From assembly GCA_937136455.1 (NCBI GenBank), contig CAKZOO010000131.1:1-39866 (forward strand): DNA of 39,866 nt, in the 5' to 3' direction. This DNA comes from an uncultured Flavobacteriaceae bacterium. GTDB lineage: Bacteria > Bacteroidota > Bacteroidia > Flavobacteriales > Flavobacteriaceae. The notes beneath the pieces were generated by a model. The model did no database searches. It was not told the origin of the DNA and worked only from the letters and a program-made list of their open reading frames with translations. Of this stretch, positions 31,651 to 38,349 are shown one piece after another; position 1 is the first letter of the stretch, and every line of letters begins with the position of its first letter. A program made the translations under genes and the position numbers.

Positions 31651-32638
31651 TTATTGATTGATGTTTATTTTTAAGCAAGTCGATAAATCTTATTTTTTTT
31701 CCTTCTAACCAATCCATAATTAAACAGTAAATCCCATTGTGTTCGAGAATATTACCACTAAGACAGCCTTTGCAAAATGAATTTTCGGTTTCTTCTTCTC
31801 CAAATAGGTTTACTATTTTAGTTTTAATTTCTCCACAAGAAAAAGGAACTACGCCTTTTAAACCATCCATTTGCCAAACATTCCAAGAGATAATCTCTGC
31901 AATTTCTTGAATGGATTTAGGTAAAGGTTCGTGATTGAATTTATACCTGTAATTATCTATGAATGTAAACAGCAATGACTCTCTAGCTAACAGTAAACTA
32001 TCACCTTGCCATTCATAGGCATAAATGTTTTTGTAAGCTATTTTGGCATATTCCAGCCATTGGTCTAATTCATCAACATTTTCATTAGTTATTCTAAGCT
32101 TCCTATCTAACAAACCAATACGATTTTCCACCTCTATATATTTTCCTGTGGTTGTATCATAGCGACTTATTATGTATGGTGCTTCTCCGCAAGTAATTTC
32201 AAGTCTTGTATTGTTAATGTAGTCTTTCCATGATTTATCCTCTGGAAATTGGATTTTAGCTTTGTTTGTAATCCATTTTTTCTGATTTAATATTTCTTTA
32301 TTAAATACATTTTCTCGCCCAAACCAAGCATTATCGATAGAGTTATTTTGAGCATTACATATCCAAGATGGCGTAAATACTTCAGCCATATTTTTAACTC
32401 TCGATTGTTGTAAAATTTGGTCTTTTTGAACTCTAGGCATTATGATGTCTCCATTAACACCCGTAATTAGGTCTGATTTAATTTGTTTACTTTCTAAGTA
32501 TGATTCTCCAAGATGTTCATAATTTCTAGTTGCCCAAATAATGTTTTTTTGAGTGGTTTGGTCACGTAAAAGAATATCCAATACTTCTGGATATTTTTCT
32601 AAGATTTCATTTTCGAGTATGTCTATTTCTGTCCTCAA
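31640..32638 (-). CDS. Methyltransferase-like subunit of the restriction-modification operon
   Basis: A 332-aa protein. NMAEVFTPSWICNAQNNSID resembles motif X of N6-adenine methyltransferases, and LEITCGEAPYIISRYDTTTG takes the place of an SAM-binding motif I region. No NPPY motif is present, so it is probably not an independent methyltransferase; it may complete or guide the 1316-aa partner. Its first codon, TTG, overlaps the TGA of the XRE gene (TTGA), and its end overlaps the large gene by 11 bases, giving a tightly coupled three-gene operon. The exact function is inference. Confidence 0.7.
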   Translation of the reverse strand: MRTEIDILENEILEKYPEVLDILLRDQTTQKNIIWATRNYEHLGESYLESKQIKSDLITGVNGDIIMPRVQKDQILQQSRVKNMAEVFTPSWICNAQNNSIDNAWFGRENVFNKEILNQKKWITNKAKIQFPEDKSWKDYINNTRLEITCGEAPYIISRYDTTTGKYIEVENRIGLLDRKLRITNENVDELDQWLEYAKIAYKNIYAYEWQGDSLLLARESLLFTFIDNYRYKFNHEPLPKSIQEIAEIISWNVWQMDGLKGVVPFSCGEIKTKIVNLFGEEETENSFCKGCLSGNILEHNGIYCLIMDWLEGKKIRFIDLLKNKHQSINDK

Positions 32639-32835
32639 TGTAATTCCTTTATTGGCACTAATAATTCTTTTGCTTCTATGTTTAAGATTTCAGCAATTTT
32701 GTACAAGTCTTCCAAACTCGGTTGCCTTCTGTTTTGGGCATAAGAGTTCACCATATTATAACTCTTTCCCATTTGTTCAGCTAACCATTTTTGCTTTATT
32801 CCTTTTTGTTCTAAAACCTTTTTAATTCGGTTCAT
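32635..32835 (-). CDS. XRE-family controller protein of the restriction-modification operon
   Basis: A 66-aa protein made up of a single Cro/C1-type helix-turn-helix (IKKVLEQKGIKQKWLAEQMG, then SYNMVNSYAQNRRQPSLEDL and YKIAEIL). Small XRE proteins at the head of restriction-modification operons are C-proteins that delay restriction until the DNA is methylated. Its stop overlaps the start of the next gene. The inverted-repeat region at 32874-32910, 39 bases upstream, is a likely operator. A related XRE protein is encoded at 35036. Confidence 0.85.
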   Translation of the reverse strand: MNRIKKVLEQKGIKQKWLAEQMGKSYNMVNSYAQNRRQPSLEDLYKIAEILNIEAKELLVPIKELH

Positions 32836-32873
32836 AATTGAATTATTTAATTCAGTTTACTAATGTAAAAAGA

Positions 32874-32910
32874 ATTATTTTATGTCTCATGAAATGAGTA
32901 TTAAAATAAT
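32874..32910 (-). promoter_or_regulatory. Nested palindrome, candidate C-protein operator
   Basis: ATTATTTTA (32874-32882) and TAAAATAAT (32902-32910) are perfect inverted arms around an inner CTCAT-GAA-ATGAG palindrome (32886-32898). It lies 39-75 bases upstream of the XRE start codon, where C-protein operators are found. The symmetry is seen; the function is inferred. Confidence 0.5.
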
Positions 32911-32937
32911 CATTCAGTATGGGTAATATTAGGAAAA

Positions 32938-32990
32938 AGTCAAGCTCTTTTCATTTTGCTCGTGCCTCACAAAATAAAAAGAGCTTGACT
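32938..32990. terminator. Long 21-bp-stem hairpin next to the restriction-modification island
   Basis: AGTCAAGCTCTTTT (32938-32951) pairs perfectly with AAAAGAGCTTGACT (32977-32990). Inside, after one mismatch, ATTTTG (32953-32958) pairs with CAAAAT (32970-32975) around an 11-nt loop. It could be a two-way terminator that isolates the restriction-modification operon, or a relic of a mobile element. The stretch to 33110 holds no gene. Confidence 0.55.
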
Positions 32991-33110
32991 GTGAGGTGGG
33001 TTTTAGCTTGCAGAGAATGACACTCCGTGAAAAAACCACCCCTCCAGTTTAATGTTTTTCCTCTTATGCCGCTCTACGGCACCACACATCCTGATGTTGG
33101 CTTAGTATGA

Positions 33111-33371
33111 TATAAAGGATCAGTTTCTAGAGCTATGGTAGGAGACTTTCGTAATGCAATGATTGGGAGAGCAGATAAAGGGATAATTCTCACAACTGGA
33201 ACTTTTACAAATGAAGCCATCAAAGAGGCTAATCGAGATGGTGCACCACAAATTGAATTAGTTGACGGTGAGAAACTCGTAGATATGTTTGAGAAGGTAG
33301 AACTTGGATTAAAGCCCAAAATAGTATATGAGGTTGACCTTCCTTACTTCAAGAAGTTCATGGAAGATTGA
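33111..33371 (+). pseudogene. Remnant of an Mrr-type restriction endonuclease
   Basis: 87 codons are open after an in-frame TGA (33108-33110). The translation (YKGSVSRAMVGDFRNAMIGR, then ADKGIILTTGTFTNEAIKEA and IELVDGEKLVDMF) matches the C-terminal third of the Mrr_cat nuclease family. The catalytic core residues (D and Q-x-K) that should lie upstream are absent. An ATG occurs at 33135, but the conserved sequence extends before it, so the gene is truncated rather than a small functional protein. It is probably a decayed type IV restriction gene of a former defence cluster. Confidence 0.75.
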
Positions 33372-33460
33372 ATCACAATTCAGGGAAATCCAGTTCATTG
33401 AAGAATGTCGAAGGCGGGGTTCTTAGACAAATAGAAAAGCTTGTATCTAAAAATATTTTC

Positions 33461-33652
33461 CTAGGATTGTCCGTCATACCCTCTTACATTATTTAGCCAA
33501 TTTTCAGGGTCTTCTATCTTATCCATATAAGGCTTAGATTCAGCAATCAGTCGATCCAGATACTCATCGGGAGATTCATTACTATCCTCAGAATCAATAA
33601 ACTCTAAGAGCTTGGCGGATCTCTTGTTAAACTCTATGCTTTTACTTTCCAT
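33461..33652 (-). CDS. Small acidic hypothetical protein (antitoxin-like)
   Basis: A 63-aa acidic, helical protein (FNKRSAKLLEFIDSEDSNES, then PDEYLDRLIAESKPYMDKIE and WLNNVRGY). Its size and composition recall antitoxins, but no toxin gene is adjacent: the neighbours are the Mrr remnant and the prepilin-like gene. It could be an orphan antitoxin or an unrelated small protein. A GTG at 33655 is an alternative start. Low confidence in any function. Confidence 0.45.
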   Translation of the reverse strand: MESKSIEFNKRSAKLLEFIDSEDSNESPDEYLDRLIAESKPYMDKIEDPENWLNNVRGYDGQS

Positions 33653-33749
33653 CACACTACCTAGTTACCAGTAAAACTATACTATTTATCTGAAAGATGC
33701 ATTAATTTAACAAATTGTTTCTCTCAATTTGTTTAGGCATACTTCCTTT

Positions 33750-33781
33750 AAAAAGTCATTATACCACAAAAAAGACTTTTT
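33750..33781. terminator. AT-rich inverted repeat (weak terminator)
   Basis: AAAAAGTC (33750-33757) and GACTTTTT (33774-33781) are perfect 8-bp arms with a 16-base spacer, between the prepilin-like gene and the small acidic protein gene. Either strand ends in a T-run, so weak termination is possible. Confidence 0.4.
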
Positions 33782-33810
33782 GAATCTAAATATTAGCCCA
33801 CCCTTAAGAT

Positions 33811-33838
33811 TTTTCTTGCACACCCTGCACAAGATCGA
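33811..33838. repeat. 28-bp direct repeat, downstream side of the prepilin-like gene
   Basis: The 28 bases (TTTTCTTGCACACCCTG followed by CACAAGATCGA) are identical to 34711-34738, exactly 900 bases away in the same orientation. This copy starts 2 bases beyond the prepilin-like gene's stop codon. The pair delimits a one-gene cassette. The repeat includes the CACAAGAT element of the iteron-like clusters. Confidence 0.85.
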
Positions 33839-33840
33839 GG

Positions 33841-34647
33841 CTATTGAAGAGTTGTTTCAAACATTAATATGCAAGCTTTGCCTTCATAAGATAAGTCATA
33901 TTCTGCGTTTACTGTCTGGTTAGTTGTGCAGTTTGGGCTTAGATTAGAACTTCGACCAAGATCAGTTAACTTACCTCTATACGGGTTTCCATCATCAAAT
34001 TTATCATCAATAGCCTTTGCCTGTTTTGTAGTTACTGATGGATTATGCCATCTTGTATTCCATCCTGGGACTACCTCACTATGTGTTGCTCCTAAAACCA
34101 AAAATAATTTCTGATTTCTTTGACTAGAAACAACTCCTCCAGAGGACCAAGAACTAGGGGTATTAAACACAGTCCACATACTATCATCATATGATCCTGA
34201 AGGAACATTTTTATTACCACTTTCTGTTGAATATCTCATGCAACTTCCAGGTCCAGGTAATGATCTTCCCGTAAATTTTTCATTTAATATTTCAGCAAGT
34301 GATAAATGTTGCCATGCTCTTACCACTTCATATGAGGTGGCACTACCGCAATCATAATTAATTTTGCCATCACCACCGCCATCACATGTTTCATCGTCAC
34401 TACCTGATGTGCTACAATTTCCTGATACTTCGCCCCAATATTGTGTTGCTTCGTCGAAATCACCTGGCAAAGCATCATATTCTAACTGAAAGGCCATTAA
34501 TGCCTTATTATAAATCTCATAATCGCTAACAACTTTTGACCTTTTAGCACTTTCTATGATAGATTGCCCAGTTAGAGCACCGCCAGCCAAAATGCCTATT
34601 ATTACAATAACAATGGCTAACTCTATTAATGTAAATCCTTTTTGCAA
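33841..34647 (-). CDS. Type IV prepilin-like protein (orphan)
   Basis: A 268-aa protein with a class III/type IV prepilin start: a very short leader, then G-F-T-L-I-E (QKGFTLIELAIVIVIIGILA) and a hydrophobic helix to ~residue 24, followed by a long amphipathic helix. The globular part has six cysteines, a Ca-site-like loop (DDETCDGGGDGKINYDCG) and YEVVRAWQHLSLAEI, a pattern I associate with proteobacterial pseudopilins. The start codon appears to be TTG. The upstream frame continues only to a TAA, so the N-terminus might be truncated. No pilus assembly genes or prepilin peptidase lie in the window. It sits between exact 28-bp direct repeats. Confidence 0.8.
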   Translation of the reverse strand: MQKGFTLIELAIVIVIIGILAGGALTGQSIIESAKRSKVVSDYEIYNKALMAFQLEYDALPGDFDEATQYWGEVSGNCSTSGSDDETCDGGGDGKINYDCGSATSYEVVRAWQHLSLAEILNEKFTGRSLPGPGSCMRYSTESGNKNVPSGSYDDSMWTVFNTPSSWSSGGVVSSQRNQKLFLVLGATHSEVVPGWNTRWHNPSVTTKQAKAIDDKFDDGNPYRGKLTDLGRSSNLSPNCTTNQTVNAEYDLSYEGKACILMFETTLQ

Positions 34648-34701
34648 ATCTTTGCCCTCTAAAGCTTTTACGTTGTTTGATTATATAAAAATAAGAGACT
34701 T

Positions 34702-34822
34702 GGTGCAAGATTTTCTTGCACACCCTGCACAAGATCGACACAGTTTTGTCACAAGTAAAGTTGTGACACCTAATAAACTGAATAACAAATGATTAAGCCC
34801 CTGTCACAAGATGCACAAGATA
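34702..34822. repeat. Iteron-like cluster B near the right end
   Basis: This region contains the second 28-bp repeat (34711-34738), a TGCAAGA-ttt-TCTTGCA hairpin (34704-34720), GTCACAAG (34748-34755) with AAGTTGTGAC (34758-34767), and a 21-bp block (34802-34822) that is the exact reverse complement of 4657-4677. Motif order and spacing mirror cluster A (4657-4759), so the two are inverted homologues at opposite ends of the element. Confidence 0.6.
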
Positions 34823-35007
34823 AATTCACCAAAACACTTTAAAAACTTCTGGAAAGAACTCCAATTTACCATCCTTCTGATTTACAGCCTTATACTCATA
34901 GCCCTTAATCTTTATGCTTTTTTTTCTCAATAGCAGAGAATACCTTCCCCCCTACCCTACTTTTCAAAAAACTTTGAGCAGAAATTTTGAGCATTCATTT
35001 TTATATC

Positions 35008-35015
35008 TATATTTG
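35008..35015 (+). promoter_or_regulatory. Promoter -7 box TATATTTG
   Basis: A perfect TAnnTTTG box, with TTTG at 34986-34989 (18-base spacer), 20 bases upstream of the XRE start codon. It is the clearest Bacteroidota promoter within the element. Confidence 0.65.
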
Positions 35016-35035
35016 TTTAAAATAATGAATACCGC

Positions 35036-35296
35036 ATGACAGCCAAAAATGTAGAGCTAAACCGTATTCGGCATGTTCTCGAAGAACAAGGCCGAACACA
35101 AACTTGGCTTGCCAAGAGGCTTGATTTAGCCTTTGGCACAGTCAATGGTTGGTGTAACAACCGAAAACAACCTTATTTGACAGATTTAGTAAGAGCCGCC
35201 GAGTTACTAGAAGTAGCACCAGCGGATTTAATTGTGGATGGCACAAAAAAAGAAAAAGGCCTGAGTGAAACTCAGACCTTACTTAATCTTACATAA
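35036..35296 (+). CDS. XRE-family helix-turn-helix regulator
   Basis: An 86-aa protein. A Cro/C1-type HTH occupies residues ~8-62 (NRIRHVLEEQGRTQTWLAKR, then LDLAFGTVNGWCNNRKQPYL and TDLVRAAELLEVAPADL), with a short polar tail. It resembles the controller at 32635 in length and layout. It has its own promoter-like sequence and lies about 80 bases from attR, reading toward the chromosome. A role in controlling excision or cargo is plausible; the target is unknown. A hairpin overlaps its last codons. Confidence 0.8.
   Translation: MTAKNVELNRIRHVLEEQGRTQTWLAKRLDLAFGTVNGWCNNRKQPYLTDLVRAAELLEVAPADLIVDGTKKEKGLSETQTLLNLT
35254..35278 (+). terminator. Hairpin at the 3' end of the XRE gene
   Basis: AAGGCCTGAGT and ACTCAGACCTT (one mismatch) pair around a GAA loop, overlapping the coding end. 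It is followed only by ACTTAATCTT, so the T-run is poor. It may limit readthrough from the element into the tRNA region. Confidence 0.45.
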
Positions 35297-35307
35297 ACTC
35301 TTGAAAC

Positions 35308-35348
35308 GACTGCTATTATGACTGCTAGTTGCAGCTAGATCGTCATAA
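35308..35348. other. Candidate right-arm integrase sites
   Basis: GACTGCTA occurs at 35308-35315 and 35320-35327, the second within ATGACTGCTA shared with 196-205. TTATGAC (35316-35322) and GTCATAA (35342-35348) form an inverted repeat around it. The position just inside attR fits integrase or excisionase binding. Confidence 0.4.
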
Positions 35349-35377
35349 TTCTTTGAAGAACAGCCGCTTAATTAAAA

Positions 35378-35395
35378 GCTTAGAGGTTGGGAGCG
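35378..35395. repeat. attR: 18-bp repeat at the 3' end of intact tRNA-Cys
   Basis: Identical to 60-77. It covers the last part of the acceptor and T-stem side of tRNA-Cys plus 6 bases beyond. The chromosome resumes immediately to its right, with the remainder of the tRNA. Confidence 0.9.
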
Positions 35396-35454
35396 GATTC
35401 GAACCGCCGTACGAGGTTTTGCAGACCTCTGCCTAGCCACTCGGCCACCCAACC
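35384..35454 (-). tRNA. tRNA-Cys (GCA)
   Basis: The minus strand folds as a 71-nt cloverleaf. The acceptor is GGTTGGG / CCCAACC, the anticodon loop CTGCAAA gives anticodon GCA, and the T-loop is GTTCGAATC. The discriminator base is U, the known identity base for tRNA-Cys. CCA is not encoded. The element is inserted at its 3' end and the gene stays intact, but its likely native terminator now lies at 26-53. Confidence 0.95.
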
Positions 35455-35481
35455 ATCTGCCGCTGTATTTTTAGCGGACTG

Positions 35482-35489
35482 CAAATATA
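35482..35489 (-). promoter_or_regulatory. Promoter -7 box of tRNA-Cys
   Basis: On the minus strand TATATTTG is a perfect TAnnTTTG box, 27 bases upstream of the tRNA 5' end. No gene is seen between the tRNA and 35599. Confidence 0.55.
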
Positions 35490-35598
35490 AAGGTTTTTTG
35501 AAAAGCACCCAGCTTTTGGGCACTAATTTTATCCTTTGTTGGAAGACACTAGAAAAACGGCGCAAAGAGACAGAAAGTTTCCCTTCCGCTCTTCTTTT

Positions 35599-37362
35599 TT
35601 AACGGACGAGGTAGATCTCTCCGGAACGCTCAATAAGGGTGCCGTCTGCCTGCTCAATACGGAGCTGATAGGCGTAGGCGCCGACGTTCAGGAGCTCTGT
35701 ACCACGCCGGCCGTCCCAGCCCTGATCGTAATCCTGAGATTCGTAGACGAGCCCGCCCCAGCGGTCAAACACCCGGAGGCTGTAGCTCATCGGGGTGCCG
35801 AATTGAAGGTAGGGGCGGAAGATGTCGTTTATGCCGTCGTTGTTGGGGGAAAAGGCGTTGGGGACGTAGACCTTGGCGGTCTGTATCGCACAGGCAAGGT
35901 TCGAGCGGCTTTGCAGGACCATCGTCGTGTCTGTACCGATTTCAACCGTGGCTTCTGCCTCTACGAAGTAACAGGCCTGTGCCTGATCCGGGTCACTGAG
36001 GTCTACTTCATCGGCGGCAGTCAGGGTGTTGGGGTCGAAGAAGCCCAGTTCTATAGGCGCGCCGGCTTCCAACCGGAAGACCCGGTAGCCCTGAAGCGTG
36101 CCCCGCCCGTTGGTGTAGGGCGTCCATTGCAGGGTGTTGATGCCGTTCTGCCCCTCCGCTTGCAACCAGATGGTTGCAGCGGTATTCGAGGTCATTTCCA
36201 CACCACAGGCATCTGTAGTCCGTACCTGATACGAATAGGGCTCGTCAGAAGGGTTGATCCCAGCATCCGTGTACGTATTCTGATTGCTGAGTGGCAAAAC
36301 CGGAGGCTGTGTAAGCAAGCCGGCAAAATTGCTGTTAGTGCCGGCCCGCTGCAGGGTGTAGCTGTCAATGAGGGCATTATCATTCCAAAACCATTGAAGC
36401 TGTACCGCTCCGTTCATAACGGTGGCATTGGCCATCACAAGGGTTTCCACCGGGTCGTTGATCATGGCTGTGGCGCAGACGGTATTGGAACGGGCTTGCT
36501 GATCTCCGTTGTTTTGAATCGCAACTATGGAAAAACAATACTCGCGCCCGTTTTCGGTAGTTTCGTACTGGAATTCGGTTTCGGCTCCATCTACAGTCCC
36601 AACCAAAGTCCAGGAAGAACTGTCGCCGGCCTCAAAAATCTGGTATTCTGCCACGCCGTTGTTCCATCCGATATAGGGGGTCCAGGCAAGTGTCACATTG
36701 CGGATACAGGGGTTATCAAAGTCACTGGCTTCCAGCAAAATAGTCGAATGAGGCGCCGCCACAATACTCTTATTGCCGCAGGGGTCAATCGATTCAATGA
36801 AGTAGGTTTCCTGTTGCCCGCCCGGGCTTGCTCCGGTGTCGAGGTAAGTATTGCCGGAAAAGACAGTATCGAGGACCACCGAACCGACCCCGTCTACTTC
36901 CCGGGAAATGATGTAGCCCACTACTTCCGGGGAAGGGCTGTTCGCCCAGTTGACAACCACGTTCCCATTCTCTACAGAGACAGACTGCAGTACCGCCGGT
37001 AGCGGGATAAGCGAATCGAGGGTATCAGAAGCCACCGCCGGTTCTCCGGGGCAGTCGGCATCGGTTTGCAAATAATAATACCAAGCGCCGGCCCCGGGCG
37101 AATCGTGGTAGAAAAAATCAACGGTGGGGTCTGTGACGGAGGCCAGCAGGGTGTAAGGCCCGTTCTCGTTTTGACTGCCGTAAACCTCGTACCCGTTGAC
37201 CGGGCCGCAGTTGACGACCGGCAGGTCCCAGCGCAGGGTATCATTGCTGACGCACAAAAACTCAGGCGGAGCGATCTGCGCCGAAAGGGAAGCCCAGGGG
37301 GCAAGAAAAAAGATTATCGCTAACCATCCATATCTACTGCGCTGCTCTGATTCTTTGTTCAT
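35599..37362 (-). CDS. Secreted protein with type IX secretion (type B) sorting domain
   Basis: A 587-aa chromosomal protein. Residues 1-29 form a signal peptide (YGWLAIIFFLAPWASLSAQ). The middle contains several fibronectin type III-like modules (for example NGYEVYGSQNENGPYTLLAS and GYIISREVDGVGSVVLDT). The C-terminal ~90 residues (VYVPNAFSPNNDGINDIFRP, then LRVFDRWGGLVYESQDYDQG and WDGRRG) are the gliding-motility-associated type B sorting domain that directs proteins through the Bacteroidota type IX secretion system to the cell surface. Its start overlaps the end of the lipoprotein gene by 29 bases, so the two are co-transcribed. Its likely role is surface adhesion. Confidence 0.9.
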   Translation of the reverse strand: MNKESEQRSRYGWLAIIFFLAPWASLSAQIAPPEFLCVSNDTLRWDLPVVNCGPVNGYEVYGSQNENGPYTLLASVTDPTVDFFYHDSPGAGAWYYYLQTDADCPGEPAVASDTLDSLIPLPAVLQSVSVENGNVVVNWANSPSPEVVGYIISREVDGVGSVVLDTVFSGNTYLDTGASPGGQQETYFIESIDPCGNKSIVAAPHSTILLEASDFDNPCIRNVTLAWTPYIGWNNGVAEYQIFEAGDSSSWTLVGTVDGAETEFQYETTENGREYCFSIVAIQNNGDQQARSNTVCATAMINDPVETLVMANATVMNGAVQLQWFWNDNALIDSYTLQRAGTNSNFAGLLTQPPVLPLSNQNTYTDAGINPSDEPYSYQVRTTDACGVEMTSNTAATIWLQAEGQNGINTLQWTPYTNGRGTLQGYRVFRLEAGAPIELGFFDPNTLTAADEVDLSDPDQAQACYFVEAEATVEIGTDTTMVLQSRSNLACAIQTAKVYVPNAFSPNNDGINDIFRPYLQFGTPMSYSLRVFDRWGGLVYESQDYDQGWDGRRGTELLNVGAYAYQLRIEQADGTLIERSGEIYLVR

Positions 37363-38089
37363 ACTGTTCTTCTAATTCGTTCATGGGATACCGGCGTTCA
37401 AGCGCATAGCTCAGCGCCATGCTCCCGCCAATTTTCTTATCGTAATAGACCAGCCCTATGCCTTTCGCATAAATTTCACGGCCGCCGTATTCCTGTTCAA
37501 AGACACCTTCCTTATCATAGGAGAGCAACTCGCGTACCTCAAAGACCACTGCATCATGCGTTTCTCCCAGCGCCTGCACCACCGTATCCTTCAGGTAGCG
37601 CCGGTTTTTGACCAGCGTGATCACCGCCCCGCTGTCCTGAGGAGGCTCCCAGCGGATTTTATACAGAAAAACACCCAAGCTGTCCGTAACCTCAAAGGGG
37701 AAGGCACTCCCCTGCAACACCTCAACGGCTGTGCGGTTCTGTTGCCCGCTGCTATCGGCCGCTTCTTCGTACAGATAAACATCCTGTACCAGCATACCGT
37801 TGCGCACCAGCTCCTCTCGTACCAACTGAAGAGGCACCAGGCCATACTCGTAGTAAGTGCCAGTGAGGAACACGCCTTCTTCCTGAATAAACGACCGGTA
37901 ATACCAATAGGCAGGGGTGAGTGAATCCAGGTGTACCGGCTGATACTCATAAACCAGCCCATCCTCCAGTTCCCGGAGCGGGAAGTAGTAGTCGCGGATG
38001 TCTTTAGGCCCGTTTTCACGACAGGATGACAGCCCGGTAACGAAAATGACAAAAAAAAGCACTGGAATGGACAACCTCAGATCAATCAT
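37334..38089 (-). CDS. Hypothetical lipoprotein
   Basis: A 251-aa protein with a lipoprotein signal peptide: hydrophobic residues ~6-20 and the lipobox LSSC (about residues 20-23). It should therefore be anchored in the outer or inner membrane after processing. The mature part is beta-rich (DGLVYEYQPVHLDSLTPAYW, then YAKGIGLVYYDKKIGGSMAL) without a recognised catalytic motif. The frame extends upstream to a GTG at 38110; the ATG at 38089 gives a normal signal peptide. It overlaps the type IX-secreted protein gene and is divergent from secA. Confidence 0.8.
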   Translation of the reverse strand: MIDLRLSIPVLFFVIFVTGLSSCRENGPKDIRDYYFPLRELEDGLVYEYQPVHLDSLTPAYWYYRSFIQEEGVFLTGTYYEYGLVPLQLVREELVRNGMLVQDVYLYEEAADSSGQQNRTAVEVLQGSAFPFEVTDSLGVFLYKIRWEPPQDSGAVITLVKNRRYLKDTVVQALGETHDAVVFEVRELLSYDKEGVFEQEYGGREIYAKGIGLVYYDKKIGGSMALSYALERRYPMNELEEQYEQRIRAAQ

Positions 38090-38197
38090 GGTGCAAGAAA
38101 CAGGTTTCACCCGGAAAAGCCCGGTAAAAGCAAAGCTTGTCTGCTATTTATCAACGCTTATATCAACCTATAATTATTTCATTCTGTTTATTTTGTA

Positions 38198-38214
38198 TGT
38201 GCCAAAATGGCACA
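38198..38214. promoter_or_regulatory. Perfect palindrome between lipoprotein gene and secA
   Basis: TGTGCCA-AAA-TGGCACA is a 7-3-7 inverted repeat in the divergent promoter region, 109 bases before the lipoprotein gene and 136 before secA. It is a plausible operator for a dimeric regulator. Confidence 0.5.
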
Positions 38215-38304
38215 ATGAAATGTACTGGTACGATAAATGTACAGGAAGCACCAAGATCATCCGGTTACCCACCCTGCAGATGCTCGAAACGCCGCAAATA
38301 TATT

Positions 38305-38312
38305 TATCTTTG
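38305..38312 (+). promoter_or_regulatory. secA promoter -7 box TATCTTTG
   Basis: A perfect TAnnTTTG match, 37 bases upstream of the secA start codon. A clear -33 TTTG is not evident. Confidence 0.55.
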
Positions 38313-38349
38313 CGCCACAATAAAAGACTAACATTGGAAATTTTCTCAT

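Noticed and set aside
33135..33371. Small intact gene from the ATG at 33135
   Set aside because: Mrr-like conserved sequence continues upstream of this ATG to a stop codon, so it is better read as a truncated remnant.
35536..37002. Long plus-strand open frame (488 codons) opposite the type IX-secreted protein gene
   Set aside because: It is a mirror frame of a G+C-rich gene. The minus strand has a signal peptide, FN3-like modules and a sorting domain; the plus frame has no recognisable features.
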